Of a stretch of 17,589 nucleotides of DNA, positions 1-6,900 are shown piece after piece (positions within the stretch are counted from its first letter, which is position 1; every line of letters starts with the position of its first letter). The position numbers and the translations under genes were made by a program. This DNA comes from Palsa-872 sp036495195 (GTDB taxonomy: Bacteria > Chloroflexota > Dormibacteria > Dormibacterales > Dormibacteraceae): assembly GCA_036495195.1 (NCBI GenBank), contig DASXNH010000003.1, positions 1-17,589 of the forward strand, written 5' to 3'. The notes beneath the pieces are model-generated. The model saw only the letters and a program-made list of their open reading frames with translations, did no database searches and had not been told where the DNA came from.

Positions 1-387
1 GACGCTGATGTAGCTGAAGTCCTTCAGTTCGAGCCGATCGCCCCTGGAGTGCTGGGCCGCGAAGTAAGCTGGCAGGCTTCCCCGATCTGTGGAGGCCGCG
101 TCATCAGGGAACTGTCGCCCCGGCACGCCATACCACTGGAACTCCGGCACCGGTGCGATGAACTGGTCAGTGATCTCTGGCGCGCCGGAGTTGTAGGCAC
201 CCAGGAACGCCGTGATAATCAGCTGAGTGACCTGAGGCGAATACTGCTCACACGGAGGCGTGGGCGCCGCTGACATTGTTGTCGACGGGCGCGAGACCCC
301 TGTCTGACTCGAACTACAGGCCACGCCCAGAACGGCGCACGCCGCAAGTAGAGACGCCAGACCCAAGGGTTGACTTATCGCTGACAC
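1..387 (-). CDS. Putative NTF2/SnoaL-like lipoprotein (C-terminus cut by window edge)
   Basis: Reading the minus strand from a GTG at 387 gives 129 codons open to the window edge. The N-terminus is hydrophobic (LGLASLLAACAVLGVAC) and contains a lipobox-like LAAC and a second cysteine followed by SSS and a Pro/Thr/Ser linker, so a lipid-anchored exported protein is likely. After the linker comes a stretch with FLGAYNSG, then a short FQWYG segment and LPAYFAAQHSRGD. This helix-then-strand pattern resembles the start of NTF2/SnoaL-like domains, so that fold is an inference. The positive n-region typical of signal peptides is weak. The start is uncertain: a GGCGGA just before the GTG is a modest ribosome binding site. 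It follows tRNA-Pro on the same strand, and a weak promoter (TTGGGC, 18 bp, TAGCGT) may lie in between. Function unknown. Confidence 0.6.
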   Translation of the reverse strand, partial: MSAISQPLGLASLLAACAVLGVACSSSQTGVSRPSTTMSAAPTPPCEQYSPQVTQLIITAFLGAYNSGAPEITDQFIAPVPEFQWYGVPGRQFPDDAASTDRGSLPAYFAAQHSRGDRLELKDFSYISV

Positions 388-502
388 TTCCGCCTGGCAA
401 CGCTACCGCGAATGTTCGACTGTGCCCAACTCAGTTCTCAACGCCTTCCCAATCGGCCAGAACAAGATCAGAATCGACCGTTCTCAGGGCTCAGAAACGT
501 GT
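388..502. other. Intergenic region between tRNA-Pro and the lipoprotein gene
   Basis: No gene was found here. On the minus strand it holds a possible weak promoter for the lipoprotein: TTGGGC, an 18-bp spacer, then TAGCGT at 400-405, which would start transcription just before the GTG. I see no clear terminator after tRNA-Pro. Confidence 0.35.
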
Positions 503-579
503 TGGTCGGGCGGGCGAGATTCGAACTCGCGGTCTCCTGGTCCCAAACCAGGCGCTTTGCCGAGCTAAGCCACCGCCCG
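503..579 (-). tRNA. tRNA-Pro (anticodon TGG), CCA encoded
   Basis: A complete cloverleaf can be drawn on the minus strand. The acceptor stem CGGGCGG pairs with CCGCCCG, the T arm is GCGAG/TTCGAAT/CTCGC, and the anticodon stem CCTGG/CCAGG carries loop TTTGGGA, giving anticodon TGG (Pro). Discriminator A is followed by an encoded CCA at 503-505. It begins 10 bp downstream of rdgB and is probably processed from the tat-rph-rdgB transcript. RNase PH, which trims tRNA 3' ends, is encoded two genes upstream. Confidence 0.95.
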
Positions 580-589
580 TAAGACGGAC

Positions 590-1177
590 TCAATCATAGA
601 GGCGCCCCAGCGCGCCTGACTCCAGGAGCGCACTAACCGCCCGAGCCCTATGGCTGTACTGCCGCTTCTCCTCCGGCGGCATCTCCCCGAACGTTTTCCC
701 TGTGCCCGGAACCAGGAACACCGGGTCGTAACCGAACCCGGCCTCCCCCCGCCACTCCGGCACGATCTCGCCCCGGCACTCGCCCTCGAAGAACTGAGGC
801 GGGTGGCCTGGATCGGCCAGCGCCAGCACGCAGACAAAGCGCGCGTTCCACGGCCGAGGTTTGCCCTCCAGACGCTTCAGCAGCTCTGCGGTGCGTTCCT
901 CTTGAGTCGGTCCAAGCCTCGCCGAACGAATGCCGGGAAACCCTCCAAGCGCCTCTACCTCAACCCCGGAGTCATCGCCCAACGCCGGCAGACCTGACCG
1001 CTCAGCGGCTGTCTCCGCCTTCAACTTCGCGTTCTCCGCGTAGGTCTCCCCCACCTCGTCGACCTCAGTGTCGAACGCGATCAACTCGAGACCCGTGCCC
1101 GCCAGCAGCTCGCGATACTCGCGCAGCTTTCCGGTGTTGCCGGTCGCGATGACCAGCTTGCGTCGACGCTCAGCCAA
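590..1177 (-). CDS. rdgB: XTP/dITP diphosphatase (non-canonical purine NTP pyrophosphatase, RdgB/HAM1 family)
   Basis: This cytosolic enzyme hydrolyses dITP, XTP and ITP to monophosphates plus pyrophosphate and keeps deaminated purines out of DNA and RNA. The 195-aa length matches the family (E. coli 197). Visible family motifs in order are ATGNTGKLREY at about residues 11-21 (substrate loop), LGDDSGVEVEALGGFPGIRS (catalytic Asp region), NARFVCVLAL, GEAGFGYDPVF, and a C-terminal KRQYSHRARA in place of the usual K-x-SHR. The start is a TTG at 1177. No ATG or GTG lies nearer the first conserved strand, and this start overlaps the rph stop by 8 bp, indicating translational coupling. An rph-rdgB pairing is common in bacteria. 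tRNA-Pro follows after 10 bp. Confidence 0.95.
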   Translation of the reverse strand: MAERRRKLVIATGNTGKLREYRELLAGTGLELIAFDTEVDEVGETYAENAKLKAETAAERSGLPALGDDSGVEVEALGGFPGIRSARLGPTQEERTAELLKRLEGKPRPWNARFVCVLALADPGHPPQFFEGECRGEIVPEWRGEAGFGYDPVFLVPGTGKTFGEMPPEEKRQYSHRARAVSALLESGALGRLYD

Positions 1178-1910
1178 GCGTGGCGATCGCTCTCTTCTGC
1201 CCGACGATCAGCTCCTTGATGCCCTTGTGAGCCAGCGCCAGCATCGCATCCAGCTCCTCGCGCGAGTAAGGCGCGCCCTCGGCCGTCGCCTGCAGCTCGA
1301 CCAGCCTCCCGTCCTCGACCATCACGCAGTTGAGGTCGGTCGACGCCGCGAAGTCCTCCGTGTAGTCAAGGTCCAGCATCGGCGAGCCATCGACGATGCC
1401 ACAGCTCACCGCGGCCAGGTAATTCCGAATCGGAATCTGGTCGATCATCCGCGCATCCTTCATCCGCTTGACCGCCATGTAAAGGGCAGCGAACGCGCCT
1501 GTGATCGACGCGGTGCGGGTCCCTCCGTCCGCCTGCAGCACATCGCAGTCGAGCGTGATCGTCCTCTCTCCAATCTTGCCCATGTCAACCGCAGCGCGAA
1601 GAGAACGCCCGATCAGACGCTGGATCTCATGCGTGCGGCCACCGACCCGTCCCTGGATCGCTTCACGCGTGCCTCGATCGTGGGTCGAGCGTGGCAGCAT
1701 GGAGTACTCGGCAGTGATCCAACCCTGACCGCTGCCACGCCGATACGGCGGCACGCGGTCCTCGACGCTCGCGGTGATCCACACTCGGGTGCGGCCCATC
1801 TCGATGAGGCACGAGCCTTCGGCGTGAACGTTGACGCCGAGCTCGATCTTCAGCGGGCGCAGCTGATCCGGTTGACGTCCATCGGACCGTGAATGCGAGT
1901 CGCCCGTCAT
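1170..1910 (-). CDS. rph: Ribonuclease PH
   Basis: A phosphate-dependent 3'-to-5' exoribonuclease that trims tRNA precursors and other structured RNAs; it normally forms a hexamer. The 246 residues align along the whole family, with an N-terminal extension of a few residues. Hallmarks are GQGWITAEYSMLPRSTHDR (catalytic and phosphate-site region), GGRTHEIQRLIGRSLRAAVD, ITLDCDVLQADGGTRTASITGA, and the C-terminal EDGRLVELQATAEG. The ATG at 1910 overlaps the tatC stop as ATGA, and the 3' end overlaps rdgB. The order tatA-tatC-rph-rdgB-tRNA-Pro puts an RNA-trimming enzyme on what is probably the same transcript as a tRNA. Confidence 0.97.
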   Translation of the reverse strand: MTGDSHSRSDGRQPDQLRPLKIELGVNVHAEGSCLIEMGRTRVWITASVEDRVPPYRRGSGQGWITAEYSMLPRSTHDRGTREAIQGRVGGRTHEIQRLIGRSLRAAVDMGKIGERTITLDCDVLQADGGTRTASITGAFAALYMAVKRMKDARMIDQIPIRNYLAAVSCGIVDGSPMLDLDYTEDFAASTDLNCVMVEDGRLVELQATAEGAPYSREELDAMLALAHKGIKELIVGQKRAIATLG

Positions 1911-2656
1911 CGTTTCATCAGCTTGAGTATCAATGCAGTTCCTTCAAAAAAGATGTAGAGCGGGATGAACATGATCAGAGGCGTGAAGGGGTCGACACCC
2001 GGAGTGAGGAAGTTGGCCATCAGCCCCAGCGCCAAGAACCACCATATCCGGTTCTTGTACAGCCACTTCGAGCTGACGATGCCGATCATCCCGAGCATGA
2101 AGAGCACGACCGGCAGCTCGAACACGATGCCGAAGCCGATGATCATGATCAGCAGGAACCCGACGAGCTCGCCGATGTCGGCGAAGTAGGAGGTGTTGGG
2201 CGGCGCGAGCGAGTTCAGGACGTGGAGATACAACGGGAGCGCGAAGATCGCGACCGCCACGCCGATCGCAAAGAACACGATGGTGGCGACGATCAGCGGC
2301 AGGACGAAACGACGCTCGTGCGCGTGCAGTCCGGGACTGACGAACCACCAGATCTGCCAGATCACCACCGGAGCAGCGATCACGAGGCCGATGTACAGCG
2401 CCACCTGCAGCTGGAGGATGACGCCACCGGTCGGCCCGAAGTAGTACGCATGGCCGATGCCGGCTCTCTTGACCAGCAGGCCGATGATCTGCCCCGAGAT
2501 GAAGAACGATCCCGCGGTCGTGATTCCCCAGGCGACCAGCGAGATGATGAGCGCGCGCCTCAAGGCCTCGAGGTGCTCGATCACGGACATGCGCTCTTCT
2601 TCGACCGGGACGGTGGGTCGCCGCGCGCGCGAAACGACCCTGTCTAGAAGGGCCAC
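1907..2656 (-). CDS. tatC: Sec-independent (twin-arginine) translocase subunit TatC
   Basis: A polytopic inner-membrane protein that recognises twin-arginine signal peptides and exports folded proteins with TatA. It has 249 aa and about six hydrophobic helices. The conserved N-terminal segment MSVIEHLEALRRALI (residues 23-37) carries the HLxxLR motif, and FELPVVLFMLG carries the conserved Glu of the central helices. The GTG at 2656 gives a charged 22-residue N-terminal extension (VSRARRP...EEER); the ATG at residue 23 is an alternative start. Only 7 bp separate it from the upstream tatA stop, and it overlaps rph by 4 bp. No tatB is present, so the system is probably the minimal TatAC type. 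Confidence 0.96.
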   Translation of the reverse strand: MALLDRVVSRARRPTVPVEEERMSVIEHLEALRRALIISLVAWGITTAGSFFISGQIIGLLVKRAGIGHAYYFGPTGGVILQLQVALYIGLVIAAPVVIWQIWWFVSPGLHAHERRFVLPLIVATIVFFAIGVAVAIFALPLYLHVLNSLAPPNTSYFADIGELVGFLLIMIIGFGIVFELPVVLFMLGMIGIVSSKWLYKNRIWWFLALGLMANFLTPGVDPFTPLIMFIPLYIFFEGTALILKLMKR

Positions 2657-2663
2657 GAGAGGC

Positions 2664-2936
2664 TCAGACCTTGGGAGAGGTGGCCTCGGACTGCGGCGAG
2701 CCCGTGGAGCCGGGGCTCTCCGAAGAGGCGGGCTGGACGGGCGCCGGCGGCGTGGCGGGGGTCGGGTTGGCCGAGTTCACAGCCGAAGTCATCTCGTTGG
2801 TGATGTCCGTGGTGGCCTTGCGAAACTCGCGCATCGCCTTGCCGACGGCGCCTCCCAGCTCGGGCAGCCGGCCCGGTCCGAAGATGATCAGCACGATAAC
2901 CAGCAGGCCGACGATGTAGAACCAGTGAAATTGCAT
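2664..2936 (-). CDS. tatA: Twin-arginine translocase subunit TatA/E family
   Basis: Predicted pore-forming Tat component. From the ATG at 2936 it is 90 aa: a short N-terminus, one transmembrane helix (residues 2-18), the invariant FGPGRLPELG hinge (about 19-28), an amphipathic helix (GGAVGKAMREFRKAT), and a Pro/Ser/Thr-rich disordered tail typical of TatA. The frame can be extended 11 codons upstream, but the ATG at 2936 fits the family because the helix starts at once. It is also preceded by a perfect TATAAT box 9 nt upstream (2946-2951), which suggests a leaderless message. It is first in the tatA-tatC-rph-rdgB-tRNA-Pro string. Confidence 0.95.
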   Translation of the reverse strand: MQFHWFYIVGLLVIVLIIFGPGRLPELGGAVGKAMREFRKATTDITNEMTSAVNSANPTPATPPAPVQPASSESPGSTGSPQSEATSPKV

Positions 2937-2945
2937 CTCGAGTGG

Positions 2946-2951
2946 ATTATA
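2946..2951 (-). promoter_or_regulatory. -10 box of tatA, leaderless-type promoter
   Basis: A perfect TATAAT on the minus strand, 9 nt before the ATG at 2936. Transcription would start within about 2-3 nt of the ATG. There is no Shine-Dalgarno sequence in the gap (CCACTCGAG) and no TTGACA-like -35 at the usual distance. Confidence 0.6.
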
Positions 2952-3002
2952 GACCGCTACCATCGGCATCCCGCACCGGGGTGATTTCGGCGGTTTTGCC
3001 TG

Positions 3003-3704
3003 TCAGCCCACCTGGATTGTGATCGAGGTGATCCTGTCACTCGGCGCTGTCAGAAGCTCCACATTCCCAAGCCCCTGGATGACGGTTCCGAAGCGGTTGT
3101 AAACAGTGGTCGGACCCGTGCCCGGCCAGGTGGCTCGCTGGATGAAGAACTGGCTGCCGTTGACCGGCCCGCCGATCGGGCGCGCCATGCCCACAGCGCC
3201 CAGGCCCCACGGGGGATTCGTATTGGGCTCGTTCGGCAGGCTGTAGCCAGGACCGCCCCGGCCGTCGCCGTTGGGATCCCCGTTCTGGACCACCCAGGTC
3301 TCGCTCTTCCACGGCATGTTGTTGTAGTAGCCGTTGAGCGCCAGCACTATGAAGTTGTTGACCGTCACCGGAGCCACCTGGGGGTAAAGCTGGATGGTTA
3401 TCGGCCCCTTGGTGGTGTTCACCGTCGCCTGATAGGTCTTACTGGGCACGATGCAAATCGGCTGCGGTCCGATGAAGGTGTGGTTGGCGATTTGGGTTGA
3501 GGTGATGCACGCGGCAAGTGCAGATGGTCTCGGTGCCTTCAGGACATCCGAGATCGCCAACCCTGAGGCGAGGATCGCGGCGATGACGATCGCGGAGATG
3601 AGAAGCGGCATCCAGGGGCGACCCTGCCACCGGGAGGGCAGCTCGACAGCGTCATCTGCGGGCGGGAGGACAGGACGACGGGACGCAACCTTGGCCTTGC
3701 TCAT
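3003..3704 (-). CDS. Membrane-anchored cyclophilin-type peptidyl-prolyl isomerase homologue, catalytic Arg apparently lost
   Basis: 233 aa from the ATG at 3704, which overlaps the preceding stop as ATGA. Residues about 34-53 form one hydrophobic helix (PLLISAIVIAAILASGLAI) after a basic N-terminus, so the rest is probably extracytoplasmic and anchored by the helix. The C-terminal domain is a cyclophilin fold: TKGPITIQLYPQVAPVTVNNFI, NGYYNN, QNGDPNGDGRGGPGY, NGSQFFI, RFGTVIQGLGNVELL. Known cyclophilins carry FHRVI with the catalytic arginine before the QGGDP loop. Here the segment reads MPWKSETWVVQNGDP: it is shorter, and Lys is the closest equivalent. Isomerase activity may be weak or lost. 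It follows the HemD fusion and precedes the Tat genes, so an extracytoplasmic folding role is plausible but unproven. Confidence 0.88.
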   Translation of the reverse strand: MSKAKVASRRPVLPPADDAVELPSRWQGRPWMPLLISAIVIAAILASGLAISDVLKAPRPSALAACITSTQIANHTFIGPQPICIVPSKTYQATVNTTKGPITIQLYPQVAPVTVNNFIVLALNGYYNNMPWKSETWVVQNGDPNGDGRGGPGYSLPNEPNTNPPWGLGAVGMARPIGGPVNGSQFFIQRATWPGTGPTTVYNRFGTVIQGLGNVELLTAPSDRITSITIQVG

Positions 3705-5131
3705 TTCTTGACCGCGGCCTCGGCGATGGCCTGGACCAGCCCGTGGGTCGTGTACTCGCGCGCTGTGATCGCCACCTGCAAGCCGAGCTTGCGAGCCGTG
3801 TCCGCGGTGACCGGACCCATGCATGCAATCTCCGCGTCGCCGAGCACTGCAGGTAGTCGATCGTCCGGGAATGCGCGGACGAAGTTGGCGACCGTTGAGG
3901 AGCTCGTGAATGTGATCACGTCGACACCCTCGGCGTTGAACAGGCGGAGCAATGCCTCGGTCGCCCCCGCTGGGCGCATCGCACGATAGACGGGAAGGAT
4001 TTCAACCTTGACACCTTTTTTGGCGAGAAGCGATGGTAGTGCGTCACGAGCCACCTCTGCACGCGGCACCAGAACCCGCATTCCCTCCATCTCCCATCCC
4101 TCGAGCGCCTTGGCCAATCCTTCCGCCGTGTACTCCGACGTTACCAGCTCGGGCCGCAGCCCTCGAGCTTCGAGCGATTCGGCCGTCTCCTGGCCGATCG
4201 CGCACAGCTTTGATGCGTGCAGCGCCCTCGCATCGCCACCTGTCTCGAGGAGCATCCGGAAAAAGATGTCGACTGCGTTCGCGGAGGCGAAGATCACCAA
4301 GGCGGTGTCATCCAGGCGCGCGATGGCGCTCCGAACGCGCTCATCTGTGGGCATGGGGCTGATCTCGATCGTGGGAATCTCAACCACTGCGGCGCCCAGG
4401 TCGACCAGCTCGCGGCGAAAGGGGTCGACCTGGTGCCGCGCGCGCGTGATCAGGATGCGCCGCCCGTGCAAGGGCCGCTTCGACAGCGTGTCGAGCCGTT
4501 CTGCCATCTCAACGCCAGGGCCGAGCACCAGCAAAGCGTCGCCGCGCAAGCCATACGTTGCCGCCTTCCGAGCGAGCTCGCCGAGGGGAGCGCTGACACG
4601 GTGCTGCCCCGGCTGGCCTGGGTTCAAGATGAGAGCAGCCGGCGTCTCCGGCGTGCGGCCATCGGCCATCAGCGCGGTGATGCCCGATTCCCACCAACCG
4701 GAGGCGAGGCGGAGCACCACCGTCTCGGCGCCCTTGACCAGCCCCAGGCCGACTGAGGCGGACTGCCCTTCGATCGTCAGGGGGATTCCGCTCATCACCG
4801 GCGCCGCCAGCTCAACGATGAGGCCGGGGACTGCATCGAAGTCGATCTCAGCCCGCTCGAGCTTCTCGGCTATGTCGCTGCCATTGGAGAAGGCGTAGGG
4901 ATTGCCGGGAAAGAGGACCGCCACCTTCCTGCCCGTTCGAGCGAGACGAATTATTTCCTCGGCTGATTCGAGCGGTCCGATGTCCGCGCTTGCCGAAGCC
5001 AGGTGGAGAAGCGCAATGCCGCAACCATCACAGCAACGAATGATGTCGGCATCCCTGATTGCCTCAACTGCCTGGACCGTGGCCATGCCAGGATGTCCGG
5101 GGCCGATTCCGACCAACCTGACTCTGCTCAT
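3701..5131 (-). CDS. hemD: Fusion of a degenerate tetrapyrrole methylase domain with uroporphyrinogen-III synthase (CobA-HemD-like)
   Basis: 476 aa. Residues about 225-476 are uroporphyrinogen-III synthase, which closes hydroxymethylbilane with D-ring inversion to give the precursor of haem, sirohaem and cobalamin. Typical segments are GRRILITRARHQ, VFASANAV-like VIFASANAVDIFF, VLVPRAEVARDALPSLL, VDVITFTSSSTVANFV and CMGPVTADTARKLGL. Residues 1-215 derive from the uroporphyrinogen-III methyltransferase family: LVGIGPGHPG (usually GPGDPG), AVLFPGNPYAFSNG (usually GDPFVFGRG), VPGL and SGIPLT, with TPAALILNPGQPGQHRV near the end. The YDRLV-type segment is missing and replaced by RCCDGCGIALL. The methylase half may thus be altered in substrate or inactive. 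It starts 32 bp after the polyprenyl synthase and overlaps the cyclophilin-like gene by 4 bp. Confidence 0.88.
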   Translation of the reverse strand: MSRVRLVGIGPGHPGMATVQAVEAIRDADIIRCCDGCGIALLHLASASADIGPLESAEEIIRLARTGRKVAVLFPGNPYAFSNGSDIAEKLERAEIDFDAVPGLIVELAAPVMSGIPLTIEGQSASVGLGLVKGAETVVLRLASGWWESGITALMADGRTPETPAALILNPGQPGQHRVSAPLGELARKAATYGLRGDALLVLGPGVEMAERLDTLSKRPLHGRRILITRARHQVDPFRRELVDLGAAVVEIPTIEISPMPTDERVRSAIARLDDTALVIFASANAVDIFFRMLLETGGDARALHASKLCAIGQETAESLEARGLRPELVTSEYTAEGLAKALEGWEMEGMRVLVPRAEVARDALPSLLAKKGVKVEILPVYRAMRPAGATEALLRLFNAEGVDVITFTSSSTVANFVRAFPDDRLPAVLGDAEIACMGPVTADTARKLGLQVAITAREYTTHGLVQAIAEAAVKK

Positions 5132-5163
5132 GAGTCCGCCACCGCTCGGAGCACAAAGACAGG

Positions 5164-6159
5164 TTAGAGCTTTCGGGATACCACGTAGGTGGTGAGCGCC
5201 GCAAGCGCCCGCTGCGCTTCGCCATCACCCAGAATCTCGAGCTCACGTCGCGCCTCAGATGCGAGCTGGCGCGCGCGTTCGACCGCTCGCGTGGGGCCAT
5301 CGCTCGCGCGCACCAGCTCGACAATCTGGTGGGCCTCTGTGCCAGTGAGTTCGCGATGCAGCTCCAGGAGCAGTCGCAGCTTGCCGGCTGTCCGATCGTC
5401 TTCGAGAGCCATCATCAAAGGAAGAGTCGCGAAGCCCTCTTCAATGTCGTGGCCAATCGGCTTGCCAATCTCATCCTCGCTGCCCTCGTAATCGAGCACA
5501 TCGTCGGCGATTTGGAATGCAAGGCCAAGAAGACGCCCATAAGCACGGATGGCCGAACGCTTTGGGCCATCGAGGCCGCCGAGGAGCGCGCCGATGTCGC
5601 AGCACGCGGCGAGCAAGGTCGCTGTCTTGGCCTCGATGCGGCGCATGTATTCGCCGACATCGGTGTCATACCGATGCCTGATCGCCTGCTGCCTCACCTC
5701 GCCGGCACAAATGTCCATGACCGCGCGCGCAAGAATGGCCACGGCCTCTGGCGACTCGGTGAATGCCGCTTGTTCGTAAGCCTTGGCAAAGTAGAAGTCG
5801 CCGACGACGATTGCCGCTTCATCGCCGAGCCTCGCGGCCACCGTGGGCCGGCCGCGCCTGACCTGCGCCCGATCGATCACGTCGTCGTGGACGAGCGTCG
5901 CGGCGTGGGTGAGCTCGACGGCCATCGCCGCCGGGGTCAGCTTCTCGAGGCTGTAGGAACCGCATTTGGCGGCAAGGAGCACAAGAGCCGGGCGGATGCG
6001 CTTGCCTCCCGCGGCGAAAAGGTCCGCCATCGGCGCCGACACCACGTCGGGATCGTTCTCGATGAGGCGGCGAAGCCCAGTCTCGATGGTCTCGAGATCG
6101 GCCGCGACGGGGCCGAAGATGGCGTGAGGTCCCGCCTCTATGCCGTCGACTCCAGCCAC
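5164..6159 (-). CDS. Long-chain trans-polyprenyl diphosphate synthase (heptaprenyl/octaprenyl-type)
   Basis: Condenses isopentenyl diphosphate onto allylic diphosphates to build the menaquinone or ubiquinone side chain. 331 aa, all alpha-helical. GGKRIRPALVLL (residues 51-62) precedes the first Asp-rich motif DDVID (D92, D93, D96), followed by RRGRPTV. The second motif is DDVLD (D219, D220, D223) with GKPIGHDI. The residue five places before the first motif is Ala, a small residue, which in this family allows long products; the exact length cannot be read from sequence. The GTG at 6159 has a good ribosome binding site (GGAGGTG, 5 nt spacing) and lies 18 bp after the response regulator stop, so the two are probably cotranscribed. 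Confidence 0.93.
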   Translation of the reverse strand: MAGVDGIEAGPHAIFGPVAADLETIETGLRRLIENDPDVVSAPMADLFAAGGKRIRPALVLLAAKCGSYSLEKLTPAAMAVELTHAATLVHDDVIDRAQVRRGRPTVAARLGDEAAIVVGDFYFAKAYEQAAFTESPEAVAILARAVMDICAGEVRQQAIRHRYDTDVGEYMRRIEAKTATLLAACCDIGALLGGLDGPKRSAIRAYGRLLGLAFQIADDVLDYEGSEDEIGKPIGHDIEEGFATLPLMMALEDDRTAGKLRLLLELHRELTGTEAHQIVELVRASDGPTRAVERARQLASEARRELEILGDGEAQRALAALTTYVVSRKL

Positions 6160-6177
6160 CTGGGCACCTCCGGAGGT

Positions 6178-6900
6178 CTAAGCGCTCTTGGCCGACAGCC
6201 GGTAACCGAGGCCGGGAACCGCCTCGATGCTCACGCCCGGGCTGGCAAGGTCCGACAGCTTGCGCCGGAGCCGCTGGACATGCGGATCGACCGAGTGGTC
6301 GTCGAGGTCATGCGGGTAGCCCCACACCTTGTCGCGAAGCTGCGCGCGAGTCAGGACCCGCTCCGGGTTGGCGGCCAGGACCGCGAGGAGGTTGAACTCG
6401 GTCATGGTCAACGTTATCTCCTCGTTGTTCACCCTCACACGGCGCGCCGCGTTGTCGATCTGAAGGCCGCCGACGGTGAGGATTCCCTCTCTGCCGGGAC
6501 CGGCCTCGGTGAGGGCAGAGCGCCTGAGGTGAGCGTTGATGCGGGCGGCCAGGATCCTGGAGTCGAACGGCTTGGTGATGTAATCGTCGGCCCCCACCTC
6601 CAGTCCGACCACCTCGTCGGTCTTGGTGGAGCGCCCCGTCAGCATGACCATCGGGCTCATCACCCCCTGCCGCCGCAGCTCGAGAATGACCTCGGTGCCA
6701 CTGATGTCGGGCAGCACCCAGTCGACCAGGACCAGATCCGGGCGACCGCCGGTGCCAAGCTCGATCGCCTGGGCGCCGTTGGCCGCTTCGAGAACTTCGT
6801 GGCCCTGCAACCGGCATACCTCGGCGATCAGGGTTCTGACGTCGGAGTCGTCCTCGATGACGAGGATGCGGTGCTTGCGACGGCCGGGGAGTGAGGTCAG
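6178..6900 (-). CDS. OmpR/PhoB-family response regulator, probable CTG start
   Basis: A two-component transcription factor. The receiver domain starts HRILVIEDD, with acidic-pocket D17/D18, phospho-acceptor D60 (LVLVDWVLPD), MLTGRS and a switch Lys in GADDYITKPF. The C-terminal winged-helix domain has LTMTEFNLLAVLA, VLTRAQLRDKVWG, HSVDPHVQRLRRKL and GLGYRL. The open frame reaches a TTG at 7014, but that start adds 38 residues unlike a receiver and overlaps the upstream gene by 118 bp. No ATG, GTG or TTG lies between. A CTG at 6900 forms a CTGA overlap with the upstream stop and leaves the usual short tail before the first strand, giving 240 aa; this start is inferred. No histidine kinase is adjacent. 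Confidence 0.9.
   Translation of the reverse strand: MTSLPGRRKHRILVIEDDSDVRTLIAEVCRLQGHEVLEAANGAQAIELGTGGRPDLVLVDWVLPDISGTEVILELRRQGVMSPMVMLTGRSTKTDEVVGLEVGADDYITKPFDSRILAARINAHLRRSALTEAGPGREGILTVGGLQIDNAARRVRVNNEEITLTMTEFNLLAVLAANPERVLTRAQLRDKVWGYPHDLDDHSVDPHVQRLRRKLSDLASPGVSIEAVPGLGYRLSAKSA

Noticed and set aside
361..370. ACCCAAGGGT matching the inverse of a segment near 13583-13592
   Set aside because: A 10-bp near-palindrome is expected by chance in 17 kb; no flanking similarity supports a repeat.
276..599. Plus-strand open frame through tRNA-Pro
   Set aside because: Its end is a translation of the tRNA-Pro complement, a common false gene call; similar frames cross the other tRNAs.
1068..1892. 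274-codon plus-strand open frame
   Set aside because: Antisense to rph, which matches its family along the whole length. Arg/His/Pro-rich shadow translation without domains.
2937..2969. Upstream extension of tatA by 11 codons
   Set aside because: It would cover the TATAAT box, and TatA family proteins begin directly before the membrane helix.
4008..4898. 296-codon plus-strand open frame
   Set aside because: Antisense to the methylase-HemD fusion; Ser/Arg/Pro-rich shadow composition.
5329..6894. 521-codon plus-strand open frame
   Set aside because: It is antisense to the polyprenyl synthase and response regulator, both of which have complete family motifs. Long antisense frames are expected at this GC content, and its translation has no recognisable domain.
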